5,311 bases of DNA from Candidatus Iainarchaeum sp. (GTDB lineage Archaea; Micrarchaeota; Micrarchaeia; Anstonellales; Bilamarchaeaceae): positions 1 through 5,311 of the forward strand of contig JAQTMJ010000065.1 in the NCBI GenBank assembly GCA_028714395.1, read 5' to 3'. Of this stretch, positions 1 to 4,927 are shown one piece after another (the stretch's first letter is position 1; each line of letters begins with the position of its first letter). A model generated the notes under the pieces. The model was not told the DNA's origin. It searched no databases and saw nothing but the letters and a program-made list of their open reading frames with translations. The translations under genes and the position numbers were made by a program.

Positions 1-898
1 CAAGAATTCAACAATCAAGATAGACACGACCGCTCCGGTGACCACGGCCGTTGGAACCAAAATCAACGGCTCCAGCTACACGTTCGGAACCTGGGCATAT
101 GACAACGTGACCGTGAACCTCACGTGCTCGGATGGCAGCGGCTCTGGATGCAACAGGACCAGGTACTGCATCAGCACGGTGAACAACTGCACCCCGAACG
201 TCACCTACAGCGGCCCGGTGCTGATGTCCTCGGAGGGCATCTATTACATTAGGTACCAGTCAATAGACAACGTGAACAACACTGAAGGGACGGAGAACCG
301 GACGGTGATGGTGATGGTGTACAGGGCGCCCATACTCAATTTCACCGCATACCCGGCGCTCTTCACCAGGGACAGGAACAACTATTTCGAGATAAGCTAC
401 CTGGCGCTCAACCGCTCGGTGACAAAACTCACCGTTGACAACAAGAACTACACCATGAGCTGCAACGATACGAACTGCTGGGCCACTGTGCGGTCCAGGA
501 GAGGGTTCCACACCTACCATGCATGGATGAGCGACACTGCCGGGCGCAATACGACCACCGCCACGTTCAACTTCACCGTGGACTACACCAGGCCAAGGAC
601 CTCCTATACGTCCGCGAGCGTGAGGAACCACGCGAGCGTGGTGGATTCGGCGTTCTTCCAGGTCAGGTACTATGAGACCAACCTGGGCAACGCGACCTTC
701 TACGTGACCGACACAGGAACGCTCACCACGACCGCCTACCTTGCCAATTGCAGCACCGGGGCGCGGGGCCACTGCAACGCAACGGTCTCAAGCCTGACTG
801 ACGGCCACAGCTACAGCTATTACGCGGTGGTGTATGATTTGGCCGGCAACATGAGGAGGCTCAGCAGCAGAACCTTCTCGTTCAGCGAGTCCCCATAA
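1..898 (+). CDS. Ig-like-repeat cell-surface glycoprotein, C-terminal part (5' end outside window)
   Basis: The frame is open to the left edge: codons from base 2 read K-N-S-T-I-K-I-D-T-T-A-P before the GTG at 38, so that GTG is internal and the gene starts upstream. I-D-T-T-A-P-V-T is the usual opening of beta-sandwich (bacterial Ig-like) repeats of surface proteins, and Y-Y-I-R-Y-Q-S-I-D-N-V-N-N and Y-A-V-V-Y-D-L-A-G-N are the matching strand ends, so about three such domains are visible in about 298 residues. I count 18 N-X-S/T sequons. Eight cysteines occur in closely spaced groups (four in the first domain, then C-N-D-T-N-C, then a pair eight residues apart), suggesting extracellular disulfide loops. 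The protein ends in a hydrophilic tail without a C-terminal membrane helix, so any anchor or catalytic domain must lie upstream. An S-layer-like or adhesive surface role is inferred; the exact family is not recognised. Confidence 0.85.
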   Translation, partial: KNSTIKIDTTAPVTTAVGTKINGSSYTFGTWAYDNVTVNLTCSDGSGSGCNRTRYCISTVNNCTPNVTYSGPVLMSSEGIYYIRYQSIDNVNNTEGTENRTVMVMVYRAPILNFTAYPALFTRDRNNYFEISYLALNRSVTKLTVDNKNYTMSCNDTNCWATVRSRRGFHTYHAWMSDTAGRNTTTATFNFTVDYTRPRTSYTSASVRNHASVVDSAFFQVRYYETNLGNATFYVTDTGTLTTTAYLANCSTGARGHCNATVSSLTDGHSYSYYAVVYDLAGNMRRLSSRTFSFSESP

Positions 899-899
899 C

Positions 900-937
900 C
901 TCCGGGTCCGATGATCCGGAGCGATTTTTTATTTTTT
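900..937 (+). terminator. Hairpin plus T-tract terminator
   Basis: Starting two bases after the TAA, CTCCGGGTC (900-908) pairs with GATCCGGAG (913-921). This makes a 9-bp stem with one G-T wobble and a CGAT loop. It is followed by CGA, then T6-A-T6 (925-937). Archaea usually terminate on T-tracts alone, so the hairpin is an extra, bacterial-looking element. It isolates the surface-protein gene from the next gene. Confidence 0.85.
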
Positions 938-961
938 CCATTTCCCCAGCCGCGGCGAAAG

Positions 962-1002
962 CAATATTAAGAGCCCGGAGCCTATCCTCATAGCTCAAGA
1001 GG
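962..1002 (+). promoter_or_regulatory. Probable TATA-like promoter and Shine-Dalgarno for the oxidoreductase
   Basis: The AT-rich box CAATATTAAG (962-971) would place transcription start near 992. A GAGG motif at 999-1002 lies seven bases before the ATG at 1010. This gene therefore seems to have a short leader with ribosome binding, unlike the two leaderless-looking genes downstream. The TATA match is moderate. Confidence 0.5.
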
Positions 1003-1009
1003 CGAATCC

Positions 1010-1642
1010 ATGCTCGATGCAAACGTTTTCCAGAAGGCCAGGGAAGCCCTTTCGCCCATGAAGAATCCGGTGAAGCTGCTCCTGTTCAGGAGCGCTTCCC
1101 ACGAATCCGGGGAGATGATGGAGCAGTTGATAAGAGAACTCTCAAATGCAAACCCGCTCCTTTCAATAGGGGTGCTGGACTTCGATTCGCAGAGCCCGGA
1201 GGCAGCGCAGTACGGAGTGAAGAACCCATCCACGCTGTGCATAATCGGAAAGGAGAAGCGGAGCATCAGGATGCTCGGCATGCCCTCGGGAATGGAGTTC
1301 ATGCCCTTTCTCAAGACGATAGTTGACGTGTCAAGGGGCGAAGCCGACCTGGCGCGCGGCCTCCAGGACACCATAATGAGCATAGATTTCGAGGTGAACC
1401 TCAAGGTGTTCGTCACTCCTTCGTGCCCGCACTGCCCGGGCGTCGCGAGGCTTGCGCACATCATGGCCCTGCTCAACCCGAAAGTGAGCTCGGAAGTGAT
1501 AGAATCAATGGAGTTCCCGGGCCTTTCCCAGCACTACAAGGTGGGCGGAGTCCCCAAGATGGTGATAAACGAGGCGAAGGAAGTGGTCGGAGGATACCCT
1601 CCGGAAGTCATCCTGAAGCGTATTCTGGACTCAAGGCCATGA
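1010..1642 (+). CDS. Protein disulfide oxidoreductase (tandem thioredoxin folds), N-terminal active site lost
   Basis: This 210-residue protein has the length and layout of archaeal PDO/glutaredoxin-like proteins, which have two thioredoxin folds in tandem and catalyse thiol-disulfide exchange in the cytosol. The second fold has strand V-F-V-T-P-S followed by active site C139-P-H-C142, and the V-G-G-V-P-K-M segment supplies the cis-proline (about 182). The first fold keeps the K-L-L-L-F strand and an N-P-S-T-L segment in the cis-Pro position (about 73), but where a CxxC would sit it reads R-S-A-S-H-E-S, without cysteine. It is thus single-site, similar in plan to the N-terminal domain of bacterial AhpF. 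The ATG at 1010 has a GAGG at seven-base spacing. There is no signal peptide. Reductase or isomerase work, with a thioredoxin reductase as partner, is inferred from the family; no partner gene is in view. Confidence 0.88.
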   Translation: MLDANVFQKAREALSPMKNPVKLLLFRSASHESGEMMEQLIRELSNANPLLSIGVLDFDSQSPEAAQYGVKNPSTLCIIGKEKRSIRMLGMPSGMEFMPFLKTIVDVSRGEADLARGLQDTIMSIDFEVNLKVFVTPSCPHCPGVARLAHIMALLNPKVSSEVIESMEFPGLSQHYKVGGVPKMVINEAKEVVGGYPPEVILKRILDSRP

Positions 1643-1650
1643 TTTTTATT
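1643..1650 (+). promoter_or_regulatory. T-rich element: terminator of upstream gene and/or TATA box of the next
   Basis: TTTTTATT directly follows the TGA of the oxidoreductase and lies 29-36 bases before the ATG at 1679. It can act as an archaeal T-tract terminator, and its position is also roughly right for a TATA-like box of a transcript starting at or near the ATG. No Shine-Dalgarno motif is visible before 1679, which favours a leaderless message. Confidence 0.4.
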
Positions 1651-1678
1651 CCTTCCCCTGGTATGCAATCCGATACAC

Positions 1679-2110
1679 ATGAACTGGAAAGGAATAGGAA
1701 TAACCGCGGTTGTGATGGCAATGATCGCGGAGGTTGTGCACACAGTCGAGTCCATCCTCACGATGGGCTTCTACACCGACCCTGCGTATTTCCAGCTATG
1801 GAGCAAGCTGATGATGCCCGCTGCCGGGCCGCCCCCGCTTTCGTTCTTCATATACTCCATAGTGTTCGCGCTCATAGGCTGGTTCTTCTTCGCCTATGCG
1901 TACGCGGTGCTCGGCGGCGCGCTCAAGGCAAAGGGATGCATGAAGGGGCTCAAATTCGGCGCATTGGTTTTCCTCGTAGCCGGGCTGAGCTGCACGCTCA
2001 TGCTCTACCTCCTGATAAACCTGCCCATGGCGCTGCTGGCTTCCTGGACGGTGAGCAGCCTGCTGCTCTATCTCATAGGGGGCGTGGTCGCGGAGCGTTT
2101 TATCCGCTAG
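1679..2110 (+). CDS. Four-helix integral membrane protein of unknown function
   Basis: The 143-residue product has four hydrophobic segments at about residues 5-28, 54-80, 91-113 and 115-138. Short, partly charged connections separate them (K-A-K-G-C-M-K-G-L-K between helices 2 and 3), and the tail A-E-R-F-I-R is positively charged. The first helix contains an E18 and an H21-T-V-E24 patch, and the first loop is aromatic and proline-rich (Y-F-Q-L-W-S-K, then G-P-P-P). The compact four-helix layout recalls small DUF families of bacterial and archaeal membrane proteins such as DUF1761, but I cannot make a firm assignment. The Lys-rich loop between helices 2 and 3 would favour a cytoplasmic location. 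It starts 36 bases after the oxidoreductase stop and ends 42 bases before the ATPase start. No function is claimed. Confidence 0.8.
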   Translation: MNWKGIGITAVVMAMIAEVVHTVESILTMGFYTDPAYFQLWSKLMMPAAGPPPLSFFIYSIVFALIGWFFFAYAYAVLGGALKAKGCMKGLKFGALVFLVAGLSCTLMLYLLINLPMALLASWTVSSLLLYLIGGVVAERFIR

Positions 2111-2120
2111 CGAGGTGTAA

Positions 2121-2130
2121 TCTTTATATA
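2121..2130 (+). promoter_or_regulatory. TATA box of a leaderless promoter for the ATPase gene
   Basis: TCTTTATATA is close to the archaeal box A consensus. Its centre is about 26 bases before the ATG at 2153, the distance normally found between TATA centre and transcription start. The first transcribed base should therefore be at or next to the A of the ATG. No Shine-Dalgarno motif lies in CCTAGCTTTTACC upstream of the ATG, consistent with leaderless translation. Confidence 0.75.
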
Positions 2131-2152
2131 CTCCCTTCGCCTAGCTTTTACC

Positions 2153-3595
2153 ATGGCTTCTGATTTCGAATCCACGGCAGAGATAAAAGTGCCCACCGAC
2201 CCGCTGGAGCGGGTGATAGGCCAGGAGGAGGCCATAAAGATAGCGAAGATAGTTGCAGCGCAGAAAAGGCACCTTCTTCTCGTGGGGGCGCCAGGAACAG
2301 GGAAGAGCATGCTCGGCCAGGCCATCGCGAGCCTTCTTCCCAAGCCGAAATTCGAGATTTCTGTTTTGCATAATCCCGAACGCCCGGAGCGCCCCATACT
2401 CGAAGTGCGCACCGGGCAGCAGATAGAGGACGAGAAGAAGGAGAGCAGGGAATACGGCCAGGTGCTCCTGCCCTCGCAGGTTCCGGTTTTCGTTTCCGAG
2501 AAACTGGGCTTCAGGTGCAGGCGCTGCGGCAACCTCAGCTCCTCTACGATGCCCGTGTGCTCGTTCTGCGGCTCGGAAAAGATACTGCGCAACCCCTTCC
2601 AGGACCTGATTCCCGGACTCGAACGGGAAAAAAGCGACGGGCGCGTGTACGCGAGCAGGGTGAAGCCGGACGGGAAGGAGGAGAACCTGGTCTACGAAAA
2701 AACCCTTGATGACAAGGTGCGGGTGCTCAACCAGGAGGACTTCAAGAGGATGCGGGATGCGCAGAAGAAGCAGCGCAAAATACTGGTTCCGCTCAACAGG
2801 CCCACGTTCGTGCAGGCCAGCGGCGCGAGCGAGACCGAATTTCTCGGGGACGTGAAGCACGACCCCTATGGCTACACGGGCAATCCGGGGGAACCCCAGA
2901 TGGGGCCCAGGAGCATGGCTCCCTACATGGGCGTTGTTCCCGGGGCGATGCACGAGGCCCACGAAGGGGTGCTTTTCATAGACGAGCTTTCCACTTTGGG
3001 GAACATACAGCGCTACCTGCTCACCGCGATGCAGGAGCGCGCATTCACGATAGTCGGAAGGAACCCCACGAGCACTGGCGCGGTGGTGAAGGTTGATAAT
3101 GTGCCCTGCGACTTCATACTAGTGGGCGCGGTGAACATAAACGAGCTCAATTCGCTCATGCCCGCGCTGCGCTCGCGCATAAGGGGCGACGGGTACGAAA
3201 TCCTGATGCAGTCCTACATGGAGGACAATCCAAAAAACAGGGAACGGATTTCGCAGTTCATAGCCCAGGAGATAGTGAAGGACGGAAAGATACCCCATGC
3301 GGACAGGAGCGCGGTTGACGAGCTTCTGAAGGAGGCCAAGCGCTGGGCGAAAGAGATAGACAGTTCCTCCGGGCTCACGCTCAGGCTCAGGGGGCTCAGC
3401 GGAGTGATAAAGCTCGCGGGCGATTTCGCTGTCGCTGACAAGTCCCAGTTCATATCCCGCTCCCACGTAAAAGAAGCGCTCAAATACTCCAAAACCGTTG
3501 AGGAGCAGATACAGGAAGCATATCCGAACTGGTGGAAGGCAGGGCTTGCGGATTACGCGGTGAAAGGCGAGAAGAAGGGCAGCGATTCGGTCTAG
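2153..3595 (+). CDS. LonB-like AAA+ ATPase with inserted zinc ribbon, no protease domain
   Basis: The 480-residue product matches the ATPase half of archaeal LonB. It has G-A-P-G-T-G-K-S (Walker A, 45-52), H-E-A-H-E-G-V-L-F-I-D-E (Walker B, 272-278), Y-L-L-T-A-M-Q-E-R, a sensor-1 Asn328 in V-G-A-V-N, L-R-S-R-I (arginine-finger region, 339-343), and L-R-L-R-G-L-S-G-V-I-K (sensor 2, about 410-420). LonB normally has two membrane helices between Walker A and B and a C-terminal S16 Ser-Lys protease domain. Here neither exists: no hydrophobic helix is present, and the protein stops about 60 residues after sensor 2 in a charged tail. The Walker A-B insert instead holds C122-x2-C125...C136-x2-C139, a zinc ribbon, and a Lys/Arg-rich segment. 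It is probably a cytosolic remodelling or unfolding ATPase, or the regulatory partner of a separate protease. ATPase fold is certain; substrate is unknown. Confidence 0.88.
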   Translation: MASDFESTAEIKVPTDPLERVIGQEEAIKIAKIVAAQKRHLLLVGAPGTGKSMLGQAIASLLPKPKFEISVLHNPERPERPILEVRTGQQIEDEKKESREYGQVLLPSQVPVFVSEKLGFRCRRCGNLSSSTMPVCSFCGSEKILRNPFQDLIPGLEREKSDGRVYASRVKPDGKEENLVYEKTLDDKVRVLNQEDFKRMRDAQKKQRKILVPLNRPTFVQASGASETEFLGDVKHDPYGYTGNPGEPQMGPRSMAPYMGVVPGAMHEAHEGVLFIDELSTLGNIQRYLLTAMQERAFTIVGRNPTSTGAVVKVDNVPCDFILVGAVNINELNSLMPALRSRIRGDGYEILMQSYMEDNPKNRERISQFIAQEIVKDGKIPHADRSAVDELLKEAKRWAKEIDSSSGLTLRLRGLSGVIKLAGDFAVADKSQFISRSHVKEALKYSKTVEEQIQEAYPNWWKAGLADYAVKGEKKGSDSV

Positions 3596-3604
3596 TTCTT
3601 TTAT
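3596..3604 (+). terminator. Weak T-rich terminator after the ATPase gene
   Basis: TTCTTTTAT directly follows the TAG. T-rich stretches end archaeal transcripts, and the next gene converges from the other strand only 85 bases away, so a stop signal is expected here. The tract is short and interrupted. Confidence 0.35.
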
Positions 3605-3655
3605 GGCTCTGGAAGGCAATTTCCTCTCTATTAAACCCGCCAGTTTCAGTTGTTA

Positions 3656-3685
3656 CGTAAAAGAGACCACAATGACGCTTTTACG
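3656..3685 (-). terminator. Inverted repeat overlapping the GNAT stop codon, possible terminator
   Basis: CGTAAAAG (3656-3663) and CTTTTACG (3678-3685) form a perfect 8-bp stem with a 14-base loop. It overlaps the TAA of the minus-strand acetyltransferase. Read on the minus strand, the second arm contains a T4 tract. It sits in the convergent gap between two genes, so it may terminate the minus-strand transcript. Downstream bases are not T-rich, which weakens the case. Confidence 0.4.
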
Positions 3686-4187
3686 GTAGCTCAAAATACA
3701 TCGGGATACTATCTCGCCCAGTCAAATCTTCGACGTAAGTTACCAACCCCTTTCTCTTATACCAGTCTACGATTTTCTGAGTTGCCTTGGCGTGAGCGAT
3801 AAGGTGCGAGCAGCCGAATTGTTGCCTTGCAGCTATGGCTATTTTAGCGGCATAGTCTAAGAGAAGACTCGCCGCCCCCTTGCCCTCCTCGTTCCTATCA
3901 GTTGCGAGCTTGCCGATTAGAAGGGCAGGAAATTGCTGGGGAAACATTTTCGCGTAATCCCCCAGTTTTTTACCCCGTAGTGTGAACTCGCATTTATCAG
4001 GTATTTTGAGCGAACCCATGGCCAGAGTCATATAAGAAATTGGTTTATTGGCTGCCTTTGTAAAAAGAACATAGGTGACGCCCAAATGAAGCTTTTGATA
4101 GGCCAAGGCGTCCTTTTTCAGATACTCATTGAGCTCTTCATCATCACAGGAAAAGTTAGCGATTGAAGCGGCGTGCTCCTCTTTCAA
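3681..4187 (-). CDS. GNAT-family acetyltransferase, toxin-like half of a toxin-antitoxin pair
   Basis: The pattern F-S-C-D-D-E-E-L-N-E-Y-L, then L-G-V-T-Y-V-L-F, F-P-A-L-L-I-G-K-L-A-T-D-R, E-G-K-G-A-A-S-L-L-L-D-Y-A and V-D-W-Y-K-R-K-G-L is that of TacT/AtaT-type GNAT toxins, which acetylate the aminoacyl group of charged tRNA and block translation. The acetyl-CoA loop is N99-E-E-G-K-G-A-A, with Asn where Arg or Gln is usual. Y143 matches the conserved tyrosine near the active site. The start given here is TTG at 4187 (168 residues), but the frame stays open for 18 more codons (V-G-V-S-L-P-A-K-Y-T-S-D-E-V-Y-V-S-I) that read like the normal N-terminus, so the true start may be near 4241. Base composition is AT-richer than in neighbouring genes. 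A housekeeping acetyltransferase is possible, but the small partner ORF upstream favours a toxin role. Confidence 0.82.
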   Translation of the reverse strand: MKEEHAASIANFSCDDEELNEYLKKDALAYQKLHLGVTYVLFTKAANKPISYMTLAMGSLKIPDKCEFTLRGKKLGDYAKMFPQQFPALLIGKLATDRNEEGKGAASLLLDYAAKIAIAARQQFGCSHLIAHAKATQKIVDWYKRKGLVTYVEDLTGRDSIPMYFELP

Positions 4188-4237
4188 AATGGATACGTAA
4201 ACCTCATCAGATGTGTATTTCGCAGGCAGAGAAACAC

Positions 4238-4381
4238 CTACCTAACCTCAATGTTGAGCTTTTTGGCTCTCGCTATTGTCGCATCCCTGGCCGGGTTAGG
4301 CTTCTTATTCACCCAGTCCTCCAGAAACCGCTCTGCCTCGTTCGGGCTTAATTCAATAACATACTCGATCGGTTTTGCCAT
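4238..4381 (-). CDS. 47-residue antitoxin-like protein resembling a DUF1778 C-terminal tail
   Basis: ATG at 4381 is preceded by GGTGA (4391-4387), a full match to the archaeal anti-Shine-Dalgarno, with five-base spacing. This is strong support for a real small gene. The product begins M-A-K-P-I-E-Y-V-I-E-L-S-P-N-E-A-E-R-F-L-E-D-W, continues V-N-K-K-P-N-P-A-R-D-A, and ends in a basic helix (R-A-K-K-L-N-I-E-V-R). DUF1778 antitoxins of GNAT toxins end in the same kind of segment (L-S-x-E, F-L, then N-P-P-x-P-N and a helix), the part that wraps and inhibits the toxin. The ribbon-helix-helix DNA-binding half is absent. It lies directly upstream of the GNAT gene, and its TAG overlaps the open GNAT frame, so co-translation is likely. 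Antitoxin function is inferred from position and motif. Confidence 0.72.
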   Translation of the reverse strand: MAKPIEYVIELSPNEAERFLEDWVNKKPNPARDATIARAKKLNIEVR

Positions 4382-4410
4382 TCTATTCACCGAAACCTAT
4401 CTAACACTAC

Positions 4411-4430
4411 GTAATAAATACTTAATAAGT
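4411..4430 (-). promoter_or_regulatory. TATA-like promoter of the antitoxin/GNAT operon
   Basis: On the minus strand this reads ACTTATTAAG-TATTTATTAC. The TATTTATTA part is centred near 4416, which would start transcription near 4390, just ahead of the GGTGA and the ATG at 4381. ACTTA/TAAGT arms (4420-4424 and 4426-4430) make a small inverted repeat right at the box, a possible second regulator contact. Confidence 0.5.
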
Positions 4431-4437
4431 GTTGGGG

Positions 4438-4457
4438 TTTGTAACTATAGTTACAAA
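4438..4457. promoter_or_regulatory. Perfect 20-bp palindrome, candidate operator
   Basis: TTTGTAACTA is followed directly by its exact reverse complement TAGTTACAAA. The site lies just upstream of the presumed TATA box of the antitoxin/GNAT operon. It is too symmetric and spacerless to make a good RNA hairpin, so a dimeric DNA-binding protein is the natural reader. Toxin-antitoxin operons are typically autoregulated from such sites, but the local antitoxin has no visible DNA-binding domain. Confidence 0.6.
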
Positions 4458-4490
4458 TACAAATCATCTCTTAATCCATAAAATCAATAC

Positions 4491-4498
4491 CTTATAAG
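4491..4498 (+). promoter_or_regulatory. TATA box CTTATAAG, likely promoter of the structured RNA
   Basis: CTTATAAG is a good archaeal box A in an AT-rich stretch. Its centre, about 4494, predicts a plus-strand start near 4520. That is exactly the first base of an 11-bp hairpin opening the hairpin-rich region. The box is self-complementary, so it could also drive a minus-strand transcript from about 4469 toward the antitoxin. Confidence 0.5.
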
Positions 4499-4519
4499 AA
4501 GTCCCCTGTCTGAAGTGAG

Positions 4520-4927
4520 GGAAAGGGCGCCACGCCTGCGCGCAGCGCCCTTTTCAATATGAACGCCGTCTTAAACGGCGTGAATGAAGAGAAGCCGGGC
4601 CTCGTTTAGCCAAGGCCCGGTTCCCAATCTTTTTGAGAGATTTGTGAGGCATGAATGGATGAAGAGGAAGGGAACCGCAAATCGGTCTCGATTTGCGGCC
4701 CATTCGCCGTTAGGCGAATTGGGAACGGGAAAATAATCCCGGGAGCGAGGTGGGTAATTAGTGCCCCCGGGGAAATCCACACATATGGGCCAGAACAAAA
4801 TTGGGTGGGAGGTTTCTGGTCCTCTATGCGTAAGTGGGATGCATGTATCTGGGAGATGCATCGGCCCTGCGGCCAATCGCCCGTTTTCCCCTCGCGCCTT
4901 GCGGCGCATTGTCGCCTTGCTGATTAA
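4520..4927 (+). ncRNA. Candidate structured noncoding RNA, family not recognised
   Basis: There is no convincing protein gene in this stretch, but strong stems follow one another. They are: 4520-4530 with 4545-4555 (11 bp, one G-T); 4563-4569 with 4575-4581 (7 bp); 4593-4602 with 4613-4622 (10 bp, one G-T); 4675-4684 with 4689-4698 (10 bp, perfect, four-base loop); 4699-4708 with 4713-4723 (10 bp, one bulge); 4726-4730 with 4737-4741 (5 bp); 4787-4795 with 4814-4822 (9 bp, one G-T); and 4838-4844 with 4856-4862 (7 bp). The 5' end fits the TATA box at 4491; the 3' end is not defined. I looked for the conserved cores of archaeal RNase P RNA and SRP RNA and did not find them, though a divergent form cannot be excluded. 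Strand is chosen from the promoter only; the minus strand would fold similarly. Confidence 0.5.

Noticed and set aside
38..40. GTG as start of the first gene
   Set aside because: Twelve in-frame codons upstream (ending I-D-T-T-A-P) continue the Ig-like repeat to the window edge, so the gene starts outside.
260..772. Minus-strand open frame of 170 codons inside the surface-protein gene
   Set aside because: Antisense frame with odd composition (His, Val, Pro and Gly rich) and no domain; the plus-strand frame has clear protein features.
1423..2163. Plus-strand open frame of 246 codons bridging the oxidoreductase and membrane protein genes
   Set aside because: It overlaps two well-supported genes in another frame and gives a low-complexity Arg/His/Ala-rich product.
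2141..2962. Minus-strand open frame of 273 codons opposite the ATPase
   Set aside because: Shadow of the GC-rich third codon positions of the ATPase gene, whose motifs are unambiguous.
4173..4481. Plus-strand frame with a hydrophobic stretch opposite the antitoxin
   Set aside because: The opposite strand has the GGTGA-led antitoxin ORF coupled to the GNAT gene; the hydrophobic run is the complement of its coding sequence and no ribosome-binding site precedes it.
4895..4920. Direct repeat CGCCTTGC at 4895-4902 and 4913-4920 as a CRISPR or insertion trace
   Set aside because: Only two 8-base copies 18 bases apart, with no array, spacer regularity or transposase.
4520..4927. Archaeal RNase P RNA or SRP RNA
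   Set aside because: I did not find the conserved core motifs of either. Some short look-alikes (GAGGGAAAGG, GAGGAAGGGAACC) are not in the right arrangement. A divergent member cannot be excluded without covariance models.
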